Positions 9,142 through 18,826 of a DNA stretch of 64,000 nt are shown here, piece after piece. Source of the stretch: Marinoscillum sp964351625 (GTDB lineage: Bacteria > Bacteroidota > Bacteroidia > Cytophagales > Cyclobacteriaceae); the NCBI GenBank assembly GCA_964351625.1, contig CAYGOV010000004.1, positions 62,001 through 126,000 of the forward strand, written 5' to 3'. A program made the position numbers and the translations under genes. The first letter of the stretch is position 1; each line of letters opens with the position of its first letter. The notes under the pieces were generated by a model, which ran no database searches, was not told the origin of the DNA, and saw only the letters and a list, made by a program, of their open reading frames with translations.

Positions 9142-9149
9142 CAAAATTA
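9142..9149 (-). promoter_or_regulatory. Putative -7 box for the lipoprotein gene
   Basis: Reads TAATTTTG on the minus strand (TAnnTTTG consensus), about 30 nt upstream of the ATG at 9112. Confidence 0.35.
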
Positions 9150-9215
9150 ATACCTCCGAATCCCATATTGAATTAATTAGAAATATATTTTAGCGATTCA
9201 TTTACGCTATGGCAC

Positions 9216-10136
9216 ATGGAAATTACCAAATCTTCTTCAGAATCGAACGAACGCATACATCTTATTAAGGATGGAGAAATATTATTAACGGTCGCTCCAT
9301 GGTTTGGGGCTAAGCTAGTCAAGCTCAAACTACCTCTTAAAGAAAAATTGGTTGATGTACTCTGGCCCGTATCAGATGACGACTTAGAATTAAATGCTTG
9401 GTACAAGCAATCAATTCTATTTCCATATCCAAATAGGTTGGAAGATGGTAAATATAGCTTCGAGGGAAATGATTATCAATTTCCCATTAACGAGCCTGAC
9501 AAAAACAATCAATTGCATGGTATGCTCTACAATGTGCCATTCGAAGTTTCCAAATCTGAAGTTAGGGGTGAAGTAGCTACTATTAGTCTTATCCATAGGT
9601 ACAAAGGGTCATTTGAGTATTATCCATTCCCTTTCACTTTTGAAATTACCTACACTTATGATGAGTTAGGATTAGATGTTGCTTTTGATCTGTCAAATGA
9701 GGGAAACCAGAATATGCCTTTTGGAATTGGTTGGCATCCTTATTTTCAATTGGAAGGTTCTCCTCTTAGCGAGAACACATTCATGTCTGGACCAGCGAAA
9801 GCCTTGGAGTTAGATAAGCAAAGAAGCCTACCTACTGGCGAAACGAAAGATGAAGAAGTCTTGAATTTTGATTTGGCCAATGTGGCTTTGGACAATGCTT
9901 ATAAACTTAAAGACAAACAGCCAAGCTATTCTCTTCAACGAAAAGGAGGACCAAAACTGAATTTTGAATGTTCTGTGGGATTTGACTATTTGCAAGTTTT
10001 CACACCAGAGGGAGAGGATTCCATAGCGGTAGAACCAATGACCTGCCATGTCAATGCATTCAATAACAATCAAGGTATTCGGACTTTAGCTCCTAAAGGA
10101 AAATTTGATGTTTCTGTAAAATTGAAGATGTCGTAA
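9216..10136 (+). CDS. Aldose 1-epimerase family protein
   Basis: A 306-aa galactose-mutarotase-fold enzyme interconverting alpha and beta anomers of sugars. Expected catalytic residues are present: H101 in NQLHGML, H174 in GWHPYF and the general base E272 in IAVEPMT. The sequence is nearer to generic aldose epimerases and hexose-6-phosphate epimerases than to GalM proper, so no symbol is given. It has no signal peptide, so it is cytoplasmic. It is divergent from the lipoprotein gene and followed by the efflux operon after 124 nt. Confidence 0.88.
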   Translation: MEITKSSSESNERIHLIKDGEILLTVAPWFGAKLVKLKLPLKEKLVDVLWPVSDDDLELNAWYKQSILFPYPNRLEDGKYSFEGNDYQFPINEPDKNNQLHGMLYNVPFEVSKSEVRGEVATISLIHRYKGSFEYYPFPFTFEITYTYDELGLDVAFDLSNEGNQNMPFGIGWHPYFQLEGSPLSENTFMSGPAKALELDKQRSLPTGETKDEEVLNFDLANVALDNAYKLKDKQPSYSLQRKGGPKLNFECSVGFDYLQVFTPEGEDSIAVEPMTCHVNAFNNNQGIRTLAPKGKFDVSVKLKMS

Positions 10137-10260
10137 TTACCATTTTTGAGCTAATCTCATTTATTCCAAGCTTGTTATTATACAGGCGGTGGTATTACTT
10201 GTCGTGAGGCAATAATTCGGTGGTTGGTTAGTTTAATTTTAAGGAATAAATAATCTAACC

Positions 10261-11616
10261 ATGTTCAAGAAAAAAAGAGTAGTCATCCCTGGTGCTATCC
10301 TTCTCATTAGTTTCATACTTTTCCTTATTTTCGGTAACGCTGGCACATCTAGTAGCTCTGATATTATTATCAATGTGAGCTCTGGTGAATTTGTGGTAGA
10401 TGTCAATACTACTGGTGAACTTGAAGCCAAAAGTTCAATTGACATAATGGGCCCAAATGGTCTTCGGAATTACCGAATCTATAATGTAAATATTCAAGAC
10501 ATTATAGATGAAGGGACTTATGTCAAAAAAGGTCAATATGTAGCCCGCCTGGACCCTTCAGAACTAACTACCAAACTAAAAGATGCTTCTCTGGAAATGG
10601 ATCAAAAGGAATCACGATTCATACAAACCCAGCTAGATACGACCCTGCAAATGCGTCAGTCAATGGACGAACTGATTAATTTAAAGTATGGTGTAGAAGA
10701 GAAGCAATTGATACTCGACCAGTCACAGTTTGAACCACCTGCTACGATTAAGCAAGCAGAAATCAATCTTGACAAGGCTCGTAGAGCATACGAGCAGGCT
10801 ACAGAGAATTATGAAATAAAGCGTCAGCAAAATGTCGCTAAAATGCAAGAAGTAACTGCCGGGCTAAACAAGCAACGACTTGAATATCAGGGTATGCAAG
10901 AACTACAGGATAATTTTATAATTACAGCGCCAGAAGATGGAATGCTTATTTATCGGAAGGGTTGGGATGGCAAGCAATTAAAGGCTGGAAGTCAAATAAG
11001 TGCATGGGATCCAGTGGTGGCGACACTTCCAGATTTGTCCTCCATGAATTCTATTACTTATGTCAATGAAGTAGATATAAGGAGAATTGCACTTGGTCAG
11101 CGAGTTGAGGTGGGATTGGATGCTTTTCCAGAGAAAAAGCTATCAGGAAAAGTCACTCGAGTAGCGAATGTGGGTGAGCAGCGACCTAACTCTGATGCCA
11201 AAGTATTTCAGGTAACAGTGGAAATAGAAAAAATTGATGGAGAGTTAAGACCAGGGATGACCACCAGTAATAAAATCTTCACGGATGTTGTTGACAACAC
11301 CAAATTTGTTCCCTTGGAATGTCTTCACAATCATAATGATAGCATTACTTATGTTTATTTGAAATCAGGACTGAGTTATTCCATGCAAGAAGTGCAAGTG
11401 GGTCGGACGAATGCTAACAATGCGGAAATCTTACTAGGCCTAACCGCGGATGATCAGCTTTACTTATCAGTACCAACAAATGAGGAAGGTGATGTTACCT
11501 TGCTTAAGGAATTGGATGGAAAGCGAAATACCCCGAAAGAACAGCCTGAGGTGGAGAAACCGCAGGAAGGTTTCAAAGGACGCCCTAAGGGAATGAAAAC
11601 CAGACCGGGAGCCTAA
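10261..11616 (+). CDS. Efflux membrane-fusion protein, MacA/HlyD-like
   Basis: A 451-aa periplasmic adaptor. One N-terminal membrane segment (residues about 7-25) anchors it in the inner membrane. Then come the first half of the lipoyl/barrel-sandwich domain (from about 55), a long coiled-coil hairpin (about 100-215), the second lipoyl half and beta-barrel domains. The tail is rich in Pro, Gly and Lys. It would link the inner-membrane permease encoded next to the TolC-like protein after that. The stop overlaps the permease start (TAATG). Function as an adaptor is secure; cargo is unknown. Confidence 0.88.
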   Translation: MFKKKRVVIPGAILLISFILFLIFGNAGTSSSSDIIINVSSGEFVVDVNTTGELEAKSSIDIMGPNGLRNYRIYNVNIQDIIDEGTYVKKGQYVARLDPSELTTKLKDASLEMDQKESRFIQTQLDTTLQMRQSMDELINLKYGVEEKQLILDQSQFEPPATIKQAEINLDKARRAYEQATENYEIKRQQNVAKMQEVTAGLNKQRLEYQGMQELQDNFIITAPEDGMLIYRKGWDGKQLKAGSQISAWDPVVATLPDLSSMNSITYVNEVDIRRIALGQRVEVGLDAFPEKKLSGKVTRVANVGEQRPNSDAKVFQVTVEIEKIDGELRPGMTTSNKIFTDVVDNTKFVPLECLHNHNDSITYVYLKSGLSYSMQEVQVGRTNANNAEILLGLTADDQLYLSVPTNEEGDVTLLKELDGKRNTPKEQPEVEKPQEGFKGRPKGMKTRPGA

Positions 11617-12980
11617 TGTACCAAAAGATACTTATGAATCTCTATATCGCTACAGAGGCGGTATTGGCTAACCGATTGAGGTCGATCCTAACAGCTTTGG
11701 GGATCATCTTTGGAGTGGCTGCTGTAATTGCTATGTTGGCAATTGGCAATGGCGCTCAGCAAGAAATACTTGAGCAAATCAAGCTTGTAGGTGTGAACAA
11801 TATCATAGTGCGTCCTGCACCGATGCAAACTGAAGAAGACCTTTCTCAAACCGGTGAGAATTCCGAAAAACAGAAGTTCTCCCCTGGACTTACCTCACTT
11901 GATCTTGAAAACATTAAGGCTATTCTTCCAGGCGTGGAGCGCATTAGTTCAGAAATCATTTTAGAAACCTATCTTATCAACAATGGAATTAGGCGATCAG
12001 CCAAGCTTGTAGGAGTGGAGCCTAGTTACTTCGATATTTTCAATTTCAAACTTGCCAGAGGTAAGATGTTTCAGGAAATACACATGGAGCGTGGCGAGCC
12101 AGTTTGCATCATCGGAAAATCTATTGAAACCAAGTTTTTCCCAACGGAAGATCCTCTAGGAAAGTACATCAAGTGCGGCAATAACTGGCTCAAAGTCATT
12201 GGTATATTAGAAGAAAGAGCGATCTCTCAAGGCAGTATTGCTAATTTAGGTATTAGAGACTACAACATGGATGTTTATGTGCCTCTACAAACCATGCTGA
12301 TTAGATATGAAAACAGAGCACTTATTACTCGAGATATGCTTCGGGCTGCAAATTCTGGAAGCTCTGGATTCATGATGATGATGGGTGGTGACAGTGATGG
12401 CGATGGTAAAAATGTGCCAGCGGTCAATTATCATCAATTGGATAGAATAGTTGTTCAAGTCTCCAAAACTGATCAAATGACAGCAGCTGCAGATGTAATT
12501 AGCAGGATGCTCACTAGGAAACACTATGAGGTGGTAGATTTTGAAATAGAGATACCTGAGCTTCTGCTCAAGCAACAGCAACGTACGAACGATATCTTCA
12601 ATTATGTTCTAGGTGCCATTGCAGGTATTTCATTGCTCGTAGGAGGAATAGGAATCATGAACATTATGCTAGCATCAGTGCTGGAACGAATCAAGGAAAT
12701 CGGTCTTAGACTTTCACTTGGCGCTAAGAAGTTTGATATCATCAATCAATTTCTCTTTGAAGCGATGATGATCAGTGTATCTGGAGGACTCATAGGTGTG
12801 ATCCTCGGTGTTACCATAGCTGTTCTCGTTAGCTCATTCGCCAACATCCCAACAGTCATTACATTTTCATCGATCGTACTCTCATTTGGTGTTGCAGCTA
12901 TTGTGGGGCTAGTTTTTGGTATAGCCCCAGCACGCCGTGCTGCATCTCAAAGCCCAATAGAATCATTAAGATATGAATAA
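11616..12980 (+). CDS. MacB/FtsX-type ABC transporter permease
   Basis: A 454-aa permease with the MacB topology: one N-terminal transmembrane helix (about 18-42, in LRSILTALGIIFGVAAVI), a large periplasmic domain, and three C-terminal helices ending in the motif GIAPARRAA. The region GLRLSLGAKK between helices 2 and 3 is the usual coupling loop to an ATPase. Unlike MacB, no ATPase domain is fused and no separate ATPase gene occurs in this operon. It overlaps the genes on both sides (1 nt and 8 nt), so the three are co-translated. Confidence 0.88.
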   Translation: MYQKILMNLYIATEAVLANRLRSILTALGIIFGVAAVIAMLAIGNGAQQEILEQIKLVGVNNIIVRPAPMQTEEDLSQTGENSEKQKFSPGLTSLDLENIKAILPGVERISSEIILETYLINNGIRRSAKLVGVEPSYFDIFNFKLARGKMFQEIHMERGEPVCIIGKSIETKFFPTEDPLGKYIKCGNNWLKVIGILEERAISQGSIANLGIRDYNMDVYVPLQTMLIRYENRALITRDMLRAANSGSSGFMMMMGGDSDGDGKNVPAVNYHQLDRIVVQVSKTDQMTAAADVISRMLTRKHYEVVDFEIEIPELLLKQQQRTNDIFNYVLGAIAGISLLVGGIGIMNIMLASVLERIKEIGLRLSLGAKKFDIINQFLFEAMMISVSGGLIGVILGVTIAVLVSSFANIPTVITFSSIVLSFGVAAIVGLVFGIAPARRAASQSPIESLRYE

Positions 12981-14445
12981 GCTTACCGCGGTTTTATTTT
13001 GCATTCTTGTATTTGCAGGAAGTATGTCTCAAGCTCAGACAACCCTCTCTTTGGTAGATGTTATAGAGCTAGCAAAAGAGCAATCTCCAGCTGCAAAGTC
13101 TGCAGAAACTCGTAAAAAGAATTTTTACTGGCAGTATAAAAGTTTCAAAGCGGACTATAATCCTTCTTTGAATTTGACAGGAAATTTACCTGGATACAAT
13201 AGGGACTTTTTTCAAGTATCTCAGGATGATGGAACGTTCGCTTATCGTAGCAGGGAGCAAATTTCGTCAAGCCTGAATCTAGGGTTGATTCAGCCAATAG
13301 CACTGACAGGTGGCGAGTTGAGTTTGAATAGCAATCTGAATCAATTCAACGACCTCAATGCTAGGAGTGGGCAAATAAATCCGATTTATAGTACTACACT
13401 TTTTAATCTTCGCGTGGTACAACCGATTTTTGGTTTCAACGAGTTGAAATGGAACAAGAAAACTGAACCTTTAAGATATGAAGAGTCGAAAAGATCATAT
13501 GTGGAAGAAATGGAATCTATATCCAGACAATCTACCGCTCGCTATTTTGATTATCTGGACGCACAGATCAACTTGCAAATAGCAAAATTCAACTTGGCCA
13601 ATAATGATACCATTTACAATATTGAAAAAGGTAGATACAATATTGGGACAACATCTAAAGACAAGCTTCTTCAAGTGGAATTACAGTTATTGCGTTCTAA
13701 ACAGGATGTCGCACAAGCCAATCTTGATTTGCAATCAGCGAGACTAGCGCTAAGAAGCTACGTTGGTTTACAATACGAAAGTGGGGATGAAGTAAACCTT
13801 ATGCTACCAGAGGAAATGCCAAATTTCGACATCCAATTGGAGGACGCTTTGCTTTATGCAAAACAGAATCGAGCAGATTATATCGAATTTGAAAGAAGAC
13901 AAAAGGAAGCCAATATGGCTGTGGCGCAAGCAAGATCCCAAAGGGTTCAAACCAACTTGATAGCTTCTTTTGGTTTGAACAACGCAGCAGGTCAGTTGCC
14001 AGATACCTATAGAAATCCAAACGACCAACAGCGTGTAAATGTGACGCTTAGTGTGCCAATAGTGGACTGGGGTAGATCACGCGCTAGAGTGCAAACTGCT
14101 GTAGCCAATCAGGAATTGACGCAATATACTTTGGATCAAGAGACCCAGAATTTCGAGCAAGAAATTATCACATTGGTTAGCCGATTCGTGGTATTACGTT
14201 CACAAGTGGAGATCACTAAGAAATCTGATGAAGTAGCGCAAGAACGATATGATGTAGCCCAAAATCGTTATCTCATCGGGAAGATTGATATTACCAATTT
14301 GAATATTGCGCTTACTGAAAAAGATACTGCTAAGCGTAGCTACATCAATGCTTTACGCTCATTCTGGATTTCATATTTTGATCTGAGAAGGCTTACGCTT
14401 TATGATTTCTTAAACAAGGAGTTACTTTATCAGGAAGTTGACTAA
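12973..14445 (+). CDS. TolC-family outer-membrane efflux protein
   Basis: A 490-aa protein with a signal peptide (cut after about residue 21, SQA-QTT) and the two long coiled-coil repeats of the outer-membrane efflux family. It would form the exit duct for the MacA/MacB-like pair upstream. The ATG lies inside the permease stop region (8-nt overlap). The 3' end overlaps the convergent propeller gene by 24 nt. Confidence 0.88.
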   Translation: MNKLTAVLFCILVFAGSMSQAQTTLSLVDVIELAKEQSPAAKSAETRKKNFYWQYKSFKADYNPSLNLTGNLPGYNRDFFQVSQDDGTFAYRSREQISSSLNLGLIQPIALTGGELSLNSNLNQFNDLNARSGQINPIYSTTLFNLRVVQPIFGFNELKWNKKTEPLRYEESKRSYVEEMESISRQSTARYFDYLDAQINLQIAKFNLANNDTIYNIEKGRYNIGTTSKDKLLQVELQLLRSKQDVAQANLDLQSARLALRSYVGLQYESGDEVNLMLPEEMPNFDIQLEDALLYAKQNRADYIEFERRQKEANMAVAQARSQRVQTNLIASFGLNNAAGQLPDTYRNPNDQQRVNVTLSVPIVDWGRSRARVQTAVANQELTQYTLDQETQNFEQEIITLVSRFVVLRSQVEITKKSDEVAQERYDVAQNRYLIGKIDITNLNIALTEKDTAKRSYINALRSFWISYFDLRRLTLYDFLNKELLYQEVD

Positions 14446-15672
14446 TTCCAACTTTCGGATTGCTAATTCTTCAGCCAATTCAGGCTCATATCCTTGCTTC
14501 GAATAGGCGTTCCATGCACTATTAGCGATGAATATAAGTTCATTATTTACTATTACACCTTGCGTGGGCTCTCCTTTATAAGCCAAACTTTGATCAATTG
14601 TTTTCACCTGAGTAACCTTTGATTTATCTAATCCAAGAGCAAATACTCTTTTCGGTGAAGTGCCATTTTGAAAAGCTATTAAGTTGTCTTTGTAATAAAG
14701 CAATCCATCTATTCCTTTATCAGAATAGAGACCATTGTTGTTCAATTTCGTCAATAATTGATCGTCTAGATTAATTTCATATAGTCCTGTGAGATAATCA
14801 GCGACATAAAGTGATTTCTTATTCAGCGCCAATCCTTGAAGATTTATAATTTCTTTGGGTAGCTCCATGAAAACTTGATAGCCAGCCAACGAAAAATTAT
14901 AAAGCTTATTTCTATAGCTATCAGAAGCAATAGCATTGCCCTTTCCATCTGAGGTAATATCACCCAAAGTAGCATTATTGACCATGAATTTTTTTAATAC
15001 ATTACCAGTGTATAAGTCTATTGCGAAGACCGAAGAGAGGTTTTCCAATGAATCGGAATAGTCATTCATCTGCGGAAGTGTGGCACTGCAAATCCAAAGG
15101 ACATTGCGTTTTTTATCAATGTCCAGACCCATCACAGCAAAAAGATCATTTCTTTCTGATAGGTATTTGACAAATGCACCTTTTTGAAATTTCAAAACAC
15201 TTCTTGTATTAACGGAACCGAGGTAAAATGAATTATCTGCTGGGTCGTGGGTGATAGATTCAAAATGATCTTCATTTTGAGGAAGGGTAAGAGATAATTT
15301 AGAGCGCTCAATTCGTGTGTTTAAAGAGTCCACATATGCTTCTATTTGTTTGTAAGATTCACTCTCACGAAGTGATGTGAAGTCATCATCATTCATATAA
15401 TCCTTGCTCGCATTCATCCCCAAATGATGCTTAAGCGCAGCTATTGCTTCATCTTTTTTATTGTTCAATGCAAACGCAGCTGCGAGATTGTAGGATAAGG
15501 TTGGATGATTCGGTCGGATATCATTCAAGCGTATGCTGTAGCTAAGAAACGATTTGTAATCTTTCGCTTCATATGCAGCGATACTTTCTTCATAGAGCAC
15601 CTTCAAGCTAGATTCTTGCGCTTGGATATAGTTCACAGAAAGCAAAAGGATGATCAATAGATATCGTCTCAT
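14422..15672 (-). CDS. Secreted TPR plus SMP-30/NHL-like beta-propeller protein
   Basis: 416 aa from the ATG at 15672, chosen because it directly precedes a clean signal peptide (MRRYLLIILLLS...QAQ); an upstream in-frame start at 15720 would add 16 unlikely residues. Residues about 22-110 contain TPR-like helices, and the rest consists of strand repeats of a gluconolactonase/NHL-like propeller (for example SLYVADYLTGLYEI). It is likely periplasmic or on the cell surface. No catalytic motif is evident. The gene overlaps the TolC-like gene tail to tail. Confidence 0.7.
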   Translation of the reverse strand: MRRYLLIILLLSVNYIQAQESSLKVLYEESIAAYEAKDYKSFLSYSIRLNDIRPNHPTLSYNLAAAFALNNKKDEAIAALKHHLGMNASKDYMNDDDFTSLRESESYKQIEAYVDSLNTRIERSKLSLTLPQNEDHFESITHDPADNSFYLGSVNTRSVLKFQKGAFVKYLSERNDLFAVMGLDIDKKRNVLWICSATLPQMNDYSDSLENLSSVFAIDLYTGNVLKKFMVNNATLGDITSDGKGNAIASDSYRNKLYNFSLAGYQVFMELPKEIINLQGLALNKKSLYVADYLTGLYEINLDDQLLTKLNNNGLYSDKGIDGLLYYKDNLIAFQNGTSPKRVFALGLDKSKVTQVKTIDQSLAYKGEPTQGVIVNNELIFIANSAWNAYSKQGYEPELAEELAIRKLELVNFLIK

Positions 15673-15805
15673 GTCAAAATTGTTTATTTCATAACAGATC
15701 TGAATACGGGGTGCGCGCATTATTTATACAAGCGCTTCAATAGAAATTTAAGCAGTCGGGAAACCATTTAAAAGGACTGACTTAGATTTGTTAAAAATCA
15801 AATTC

Positions 15806-16228
15806 ATGTCCAAACTGACACCATTTCATTTAGCAATACCTGTGGCTGATTTAACCATCACAAGAGATTTTTATAATAATGTCCTAGGACTCACTGAAGG
15901 AAGAAGTTCTGATCGTTGGGTGGATTTTGATTTCTATGGCCATCAGTTGGTTTTACACCTTTCGGATAATTTGGTTGAGAATAAGGATAGCAATCCTGTA
16001 GATAGTCATGAAGTGCCAATTCCGCATTTCGGGGTAGTGTTGGAAATGGATCAATGGCAAGCACTTGCTGATCTTCTCACAGATAATGGAATTAATTTCC
16101 TTATAAAACCTCATATCAGGTTCAAAGGGCAAGTAGGAGAGCAGGCCACTATGTTTTTCAAGGATCCTTCCGGTAACTCCTTAGAGTTCAAAGCATTTGC
16201 TGATTTCGAGCAGCTTTTCGCTAAATGA
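15806..16228 (+). CDS. VOC family (glyoxalase/dioxygenase superfamily) protein
   Basis: A 140-aa protein of the vicinal oxygen chelate fold: FHLAIPVADL opens the first beta-alpha-beta-beta-beta module and FKDPSGNSLEFKAF closes the second. Metal-ligand candidates are H in FHLAIP, H in PIPHFGV and E in SLEFKAF. The ATG at 15806 is preferred to a TTG 18 nt upstream because the family starts right before the first strand. The stop overlaps the next gene (ATGA). Confidence 0.82.
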   Translation: MSKLTPFHLAIPVADLTITRDFYNNVLGLTEGRSSDRWVDFDFYGHQLVLHLSDNLVENKDSNPVDSHEVPIPHFGVVLEMDQWQALADLLTDNGINFLIKPHIRFKGQVGEQATMFFKDPSGNSLEFKAFADFEQLFAK

Positions 16229-16710
16229 GCCTGCGCAAACCAAAATATCGTCAGCTTTCTACAAATGAACTTCAAGAACTTGAAAAGGAGTTTGTGGATT
16301 ACCTCATAGTGAATGGAATAACTGCTGAAGATTGGGTGAGACTTAAAGGGAATGAACTTGAAAAAGCTGAAGATATACTAACCCTATTTAGTGATGTGGT
16401 TTTAGAGGGAGTTCTTAGAAAAATCAATTTCCTAGAATTCAGATCGAACAGTGATGTGAAGGTTTTTCAATGTCTTAACGAGAGTATCGTATTAGTTGGG
16501 CTTACTTCTGATAACCCAGAGATCGACTTCACGAGGCAGGATATAATTAACAATGCAGGCACTATTTCTTCTAAGGGTTTGAAGGCTTATACACTGAGTA
16601 AGTCGTACCAAAAGTCACGTGAAGAAGAGCTGTTTCATTTGATCTCAAATGGCTGCCAAATTAGTGATGGTAAGCTGTTTAAAGTAATATCACTGGCCTT
16701 GGTGGATTGA
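16225..16710 (+). CDS. DUF6495 family protein
   Basis: A 161-aa cytoplasmic protein recognised as the Bacteroidota-specific DUF6495 family (MSLRKPKYRQLS..., ELEKEFVDYLIVNGI...). Its function is unknown. It is translationally coupled to the VOC gene by a 4-nt ATGA overlap and ends shortly before a bidirectional terminator. Confidence 0.75.
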   Translation: MSLRKPKYRQLSTNELQELEKEFVDYLIVNGITAEDWVRLKGNELEKAEDILTLFSDVVLEGVLRKINFLEFRSNSDVKVFQCLNESIVLVGLTSDNPEIDFTRQDIINNAGTISSKGLKAYTLSKSYQKSREEELFHLISNGCQISDGKLFKVISLALVD

Positions 16711-16732
16711 ATTTCTATTTATGTCTGAAACC

Positions 16733-16757
16733 AAAAAAGGAGCCGAAGCTCCTTTTT
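16733..16757. terminator. Bidirectional intrinsic terminator
   Basis: GGAGC (16739-16743) pairs with GCTCC (16748-16752) around CGAA, flanked by A6 on the left and T5 on the right. It serves the DUF6495 gene on the plus strand and typA on the minus strand. Confidence 0.8.
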
Positions 16758-16779
16758 AAAATTGTATTTTTAAGGTCGA

Positions 16780-18558
16780 TTATGCTTTGAAAGTGATCTT
16801 TCTCATTCGCAATGAAAGAGGAGTAACCTCTACATATTCGTCTTTATTGATGTATTCCAATGCTTCTTCCAAAGAGAATCTTTTAGGAGGTGCGATCTTC
16901 ATACTAGCATCAGTACCTGACTTACGCATGTTAGTCAATTGCTTTCCTTTCTGAACGTTCACAGCTAGGTCATTAGCGCGTGAATGCTCACCAATCACTT
17001 GACCTACGTACAATTCTTCACCTGGAGCTACGAAGAACATTCCTCGATCCTGAAGTTTGTCGATTGAGTAAGCTGTTCCTGGACCAGTTTCCATAGAAAC
17101 CAATGAACCATTGAGTCTCTCAGGAATTTCACCTTTGTAGGGCTCATAGCTATTGAATCTATGTGTCATTACTGCTTCACCGGCTGTTGCCGTCAATACT
17201 TGATTTCTAAGCCCTATTAAGCCACGTGCAGGAATATTGAATTCCAAATGTTGCACATCACCTTTTGGCTCCATAATGGTAAGTTCACCTTTACGCTTGG
17301 TAACCAATTCAATTGCTTTACCAGATACGCTTTCAGGCACATCAATTACCAAATGCTCAACTGGCTCATGTTTTATACCATCTATATCTTTATAAATTAC
17401 TTGAGGCTGACCAACTTGAAGTTCGTAACCCTCACGTCTCATCGTTTCAATCAATACTGACAAGTGAAGTACACCTCTTCCATAAACTAGGAATTTATCT
17501 TCACTATCTGTAGTCTCTACACGTAGAGCAAGATTTTTCTCAATCTCTTTCATCAAACGATCACGTAAGTGTCTTGATGTTACAAATTTTCCTTCTTTAC
17601 CAAAGAAAGGAGAGTTGTTGATAGTGAAAAGCATGTTCATAGTTGGCTCATCTACACCAACTCTTTCTAAAGGCTCTGGATTGTCAAAGTCAGTGATAGT
17701 ATCCCCAATGTCAAATGCTTCAATTCCAGTAACTGCGCAGATGTCTCCACATCCAACTTCTTCTACGCTGCGCTTACCCAATCCTTCAAATACGTGCAAT
17801 TCTTTAATTCTTACACGAACTACTTTTCCATCAGTTTTAGTCAATCCTAAGCTCTGGCCTACTTTGATAGAACCTTGGTGGATTCTTCCAATAGCGATAC
17901 GGCCTGTAAAGGCTGAAAAATCCAAAGAAGTGATTTTCATACGAAGCACACCTTCTTTTTTCTCTGGCGCTGGAATGGTTGCTAATATTGCATCCAACAA
18001 TGGCTCTAAATTATCAGTCTTGGTTTTCCAATCTGTACTCATCCAACCATATTTGGAAGAACCATATAAGGTAGGGAAGTCTAGCTGATCTTCTGTTGCA
18101 TCCAAGTTGAACATAAGGTCAAATATTTCCTCATGAACTTCGTCTGGTCTGCAATTTTCCTTATCCACTTTATTTACAACCACGATTGGCTTCAAGCCTA
18201 ATGAGAGTGCTTTACCTAACACAAATCGAGTTTGTGGCATGGCGCCCTCAAATGCATCTACCAATAGTAATACTCCGTCAGCCATACTCAATACACGTTC
18301 TACTTCACCACCAAAATCGGCGTGACCAGGAGTATCGATAATGTTGATTTTTGTCCCTTTGTACTGAACCGAAACGTTCTTAGATAGGATAGTGATCCCC
18401 CGTTCTTTTTCCAGATCGTTTGAGTCAAGGATCAAGTCATTATTGTCTTGTGTCCGCTTCGAATCGTTAGCTTGTGCTGCGTAGATGATTTTATCCACCA
18501 ACGTTGTTTTACCATGGTCAACGTGAGCGATAATGGCGATATTTCTTATTTCCGTCAT
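16780..18558 (-). CDS. typA: Ribosome-associated GTPase TypA/BipA
   Basis: A 592-aa translational GTPase involved in 50S assembly and cold or stress adaptation. G1 AHVDHGKTTLVD, G3 DTPGHADFGGE and G4 VNKVDKE are present, followed by EF-G-like domains II, III and V and the BipA-specific C-terminal domain (GTDASMKIAPP). The start at 18558 (MTEIRN) matches the universal family start; an upstream ATG at 18579 is disfavoured because a -7 box overlaps it at 18577-18584. Confidence 0.97.
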   Translation of the reverse strand: MTEIRNIAIIAHVDHGKTTLVDKIIYAAQANDSKRTQDNNDLILDSNDLEKERGITILSKNVSVQYKGTKINIIDTPGHADFGGEVERVLSMADGVLLLVDAFEGAMPQTRFVLGKALSLGLKPIVVVNKVDKENCRPDEVHEEIFDLMFNLDATEDQLDFPTLYGSSKYGWMSTDWKTKTDNLEPLLDAILATIPAPEKKEGVLRMKITSLDFSAFTGRIAIGRIHQGSIKVGQSLGLTKTDGKVVRVRIKELHVFEGLGKRSVEEVGCGDICAVTGIEAFDIGDTITDFDNPEPLERVGVDEPTMNMLFTINNSPFFGKEGKFVTSRHLRDRLMKEIEKNLALRVETTDSEDKFLVYGRGVLHLSVLIETMRREGYELQVGQPQVIYKDIDGIKHEPVEHLVIDVPESVSGKAIELVTKRKGELTIMEPKGDVQHLEFNIPARGLIGLRNQVLTATAGEAVMTHRFNSYEPYKGEIPERLNGSLVSMETGPGTAYSIDKLQDRGMFFVAPGEELYVGQVIGEHSRANDLAVNVQKGKQLTNMRKSGTDASMKIAPPKRFSLEEALEYINKDEYVEVTPLSLRMRKITFKA

Positions 18559-18576
18559 ATGCTTATTAAAAGAGCG

Positions 18577-18584
18577 CAAAAATA
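18577..18584 (-). promoter_or_regulatory. Putative -7 box for typA
   Basis: Minus-strand TATTTTTG (TAnnTTTG), leaving a leader of roughly 15 nt to the MTEIRN start. It overlaps the alternative upstream start and so argues against it. Confidence 0.45.
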
Positions 18585-18766
18585 CTTTTTATATAGTCAA
18601 GAAGTTGTAATCCATCAAAAAGAATTCGTTAATATTTCTCTAAGCTTCAAGGTTGCTTAAATATCTCGTCTAAATAGCCTTATAAGTAAGTGCAAATTGA
18701 AAGAGGGAGAGATTTTTAAAGATCACTGAGAGATAAAAATGCCATCAAATTCGCAGAAGATGAAGC

Positions 18767-18774
18767 TATATTTG
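18767..18774 (+). promoter_or_regulatory. Putative -7 box for the hydrolase-Crp operon
   Basis: TATATTTG matches TAnnTTTG and lies about 50 nt before the ATG at 18827. Confidence 0.4.
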
Positions 18775-18826
18775 TTTCACGAGCATCGCTCAAATGTTAT
18801 TGGAACATTATACAGAAAATAGCCCT

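Noticed and set aside
12285..12581. 98-codon minus-strand ORF
   Set aside because: Antisense to the MacB-like permease; low-complexity His/Cys-rich product is an artefact.
17615..18088. 157-codon plus-strand ORF
   Set aside because: Lies wholly inside typA on the opposite strand and encodes no recognisable pattern; antisense shadow.
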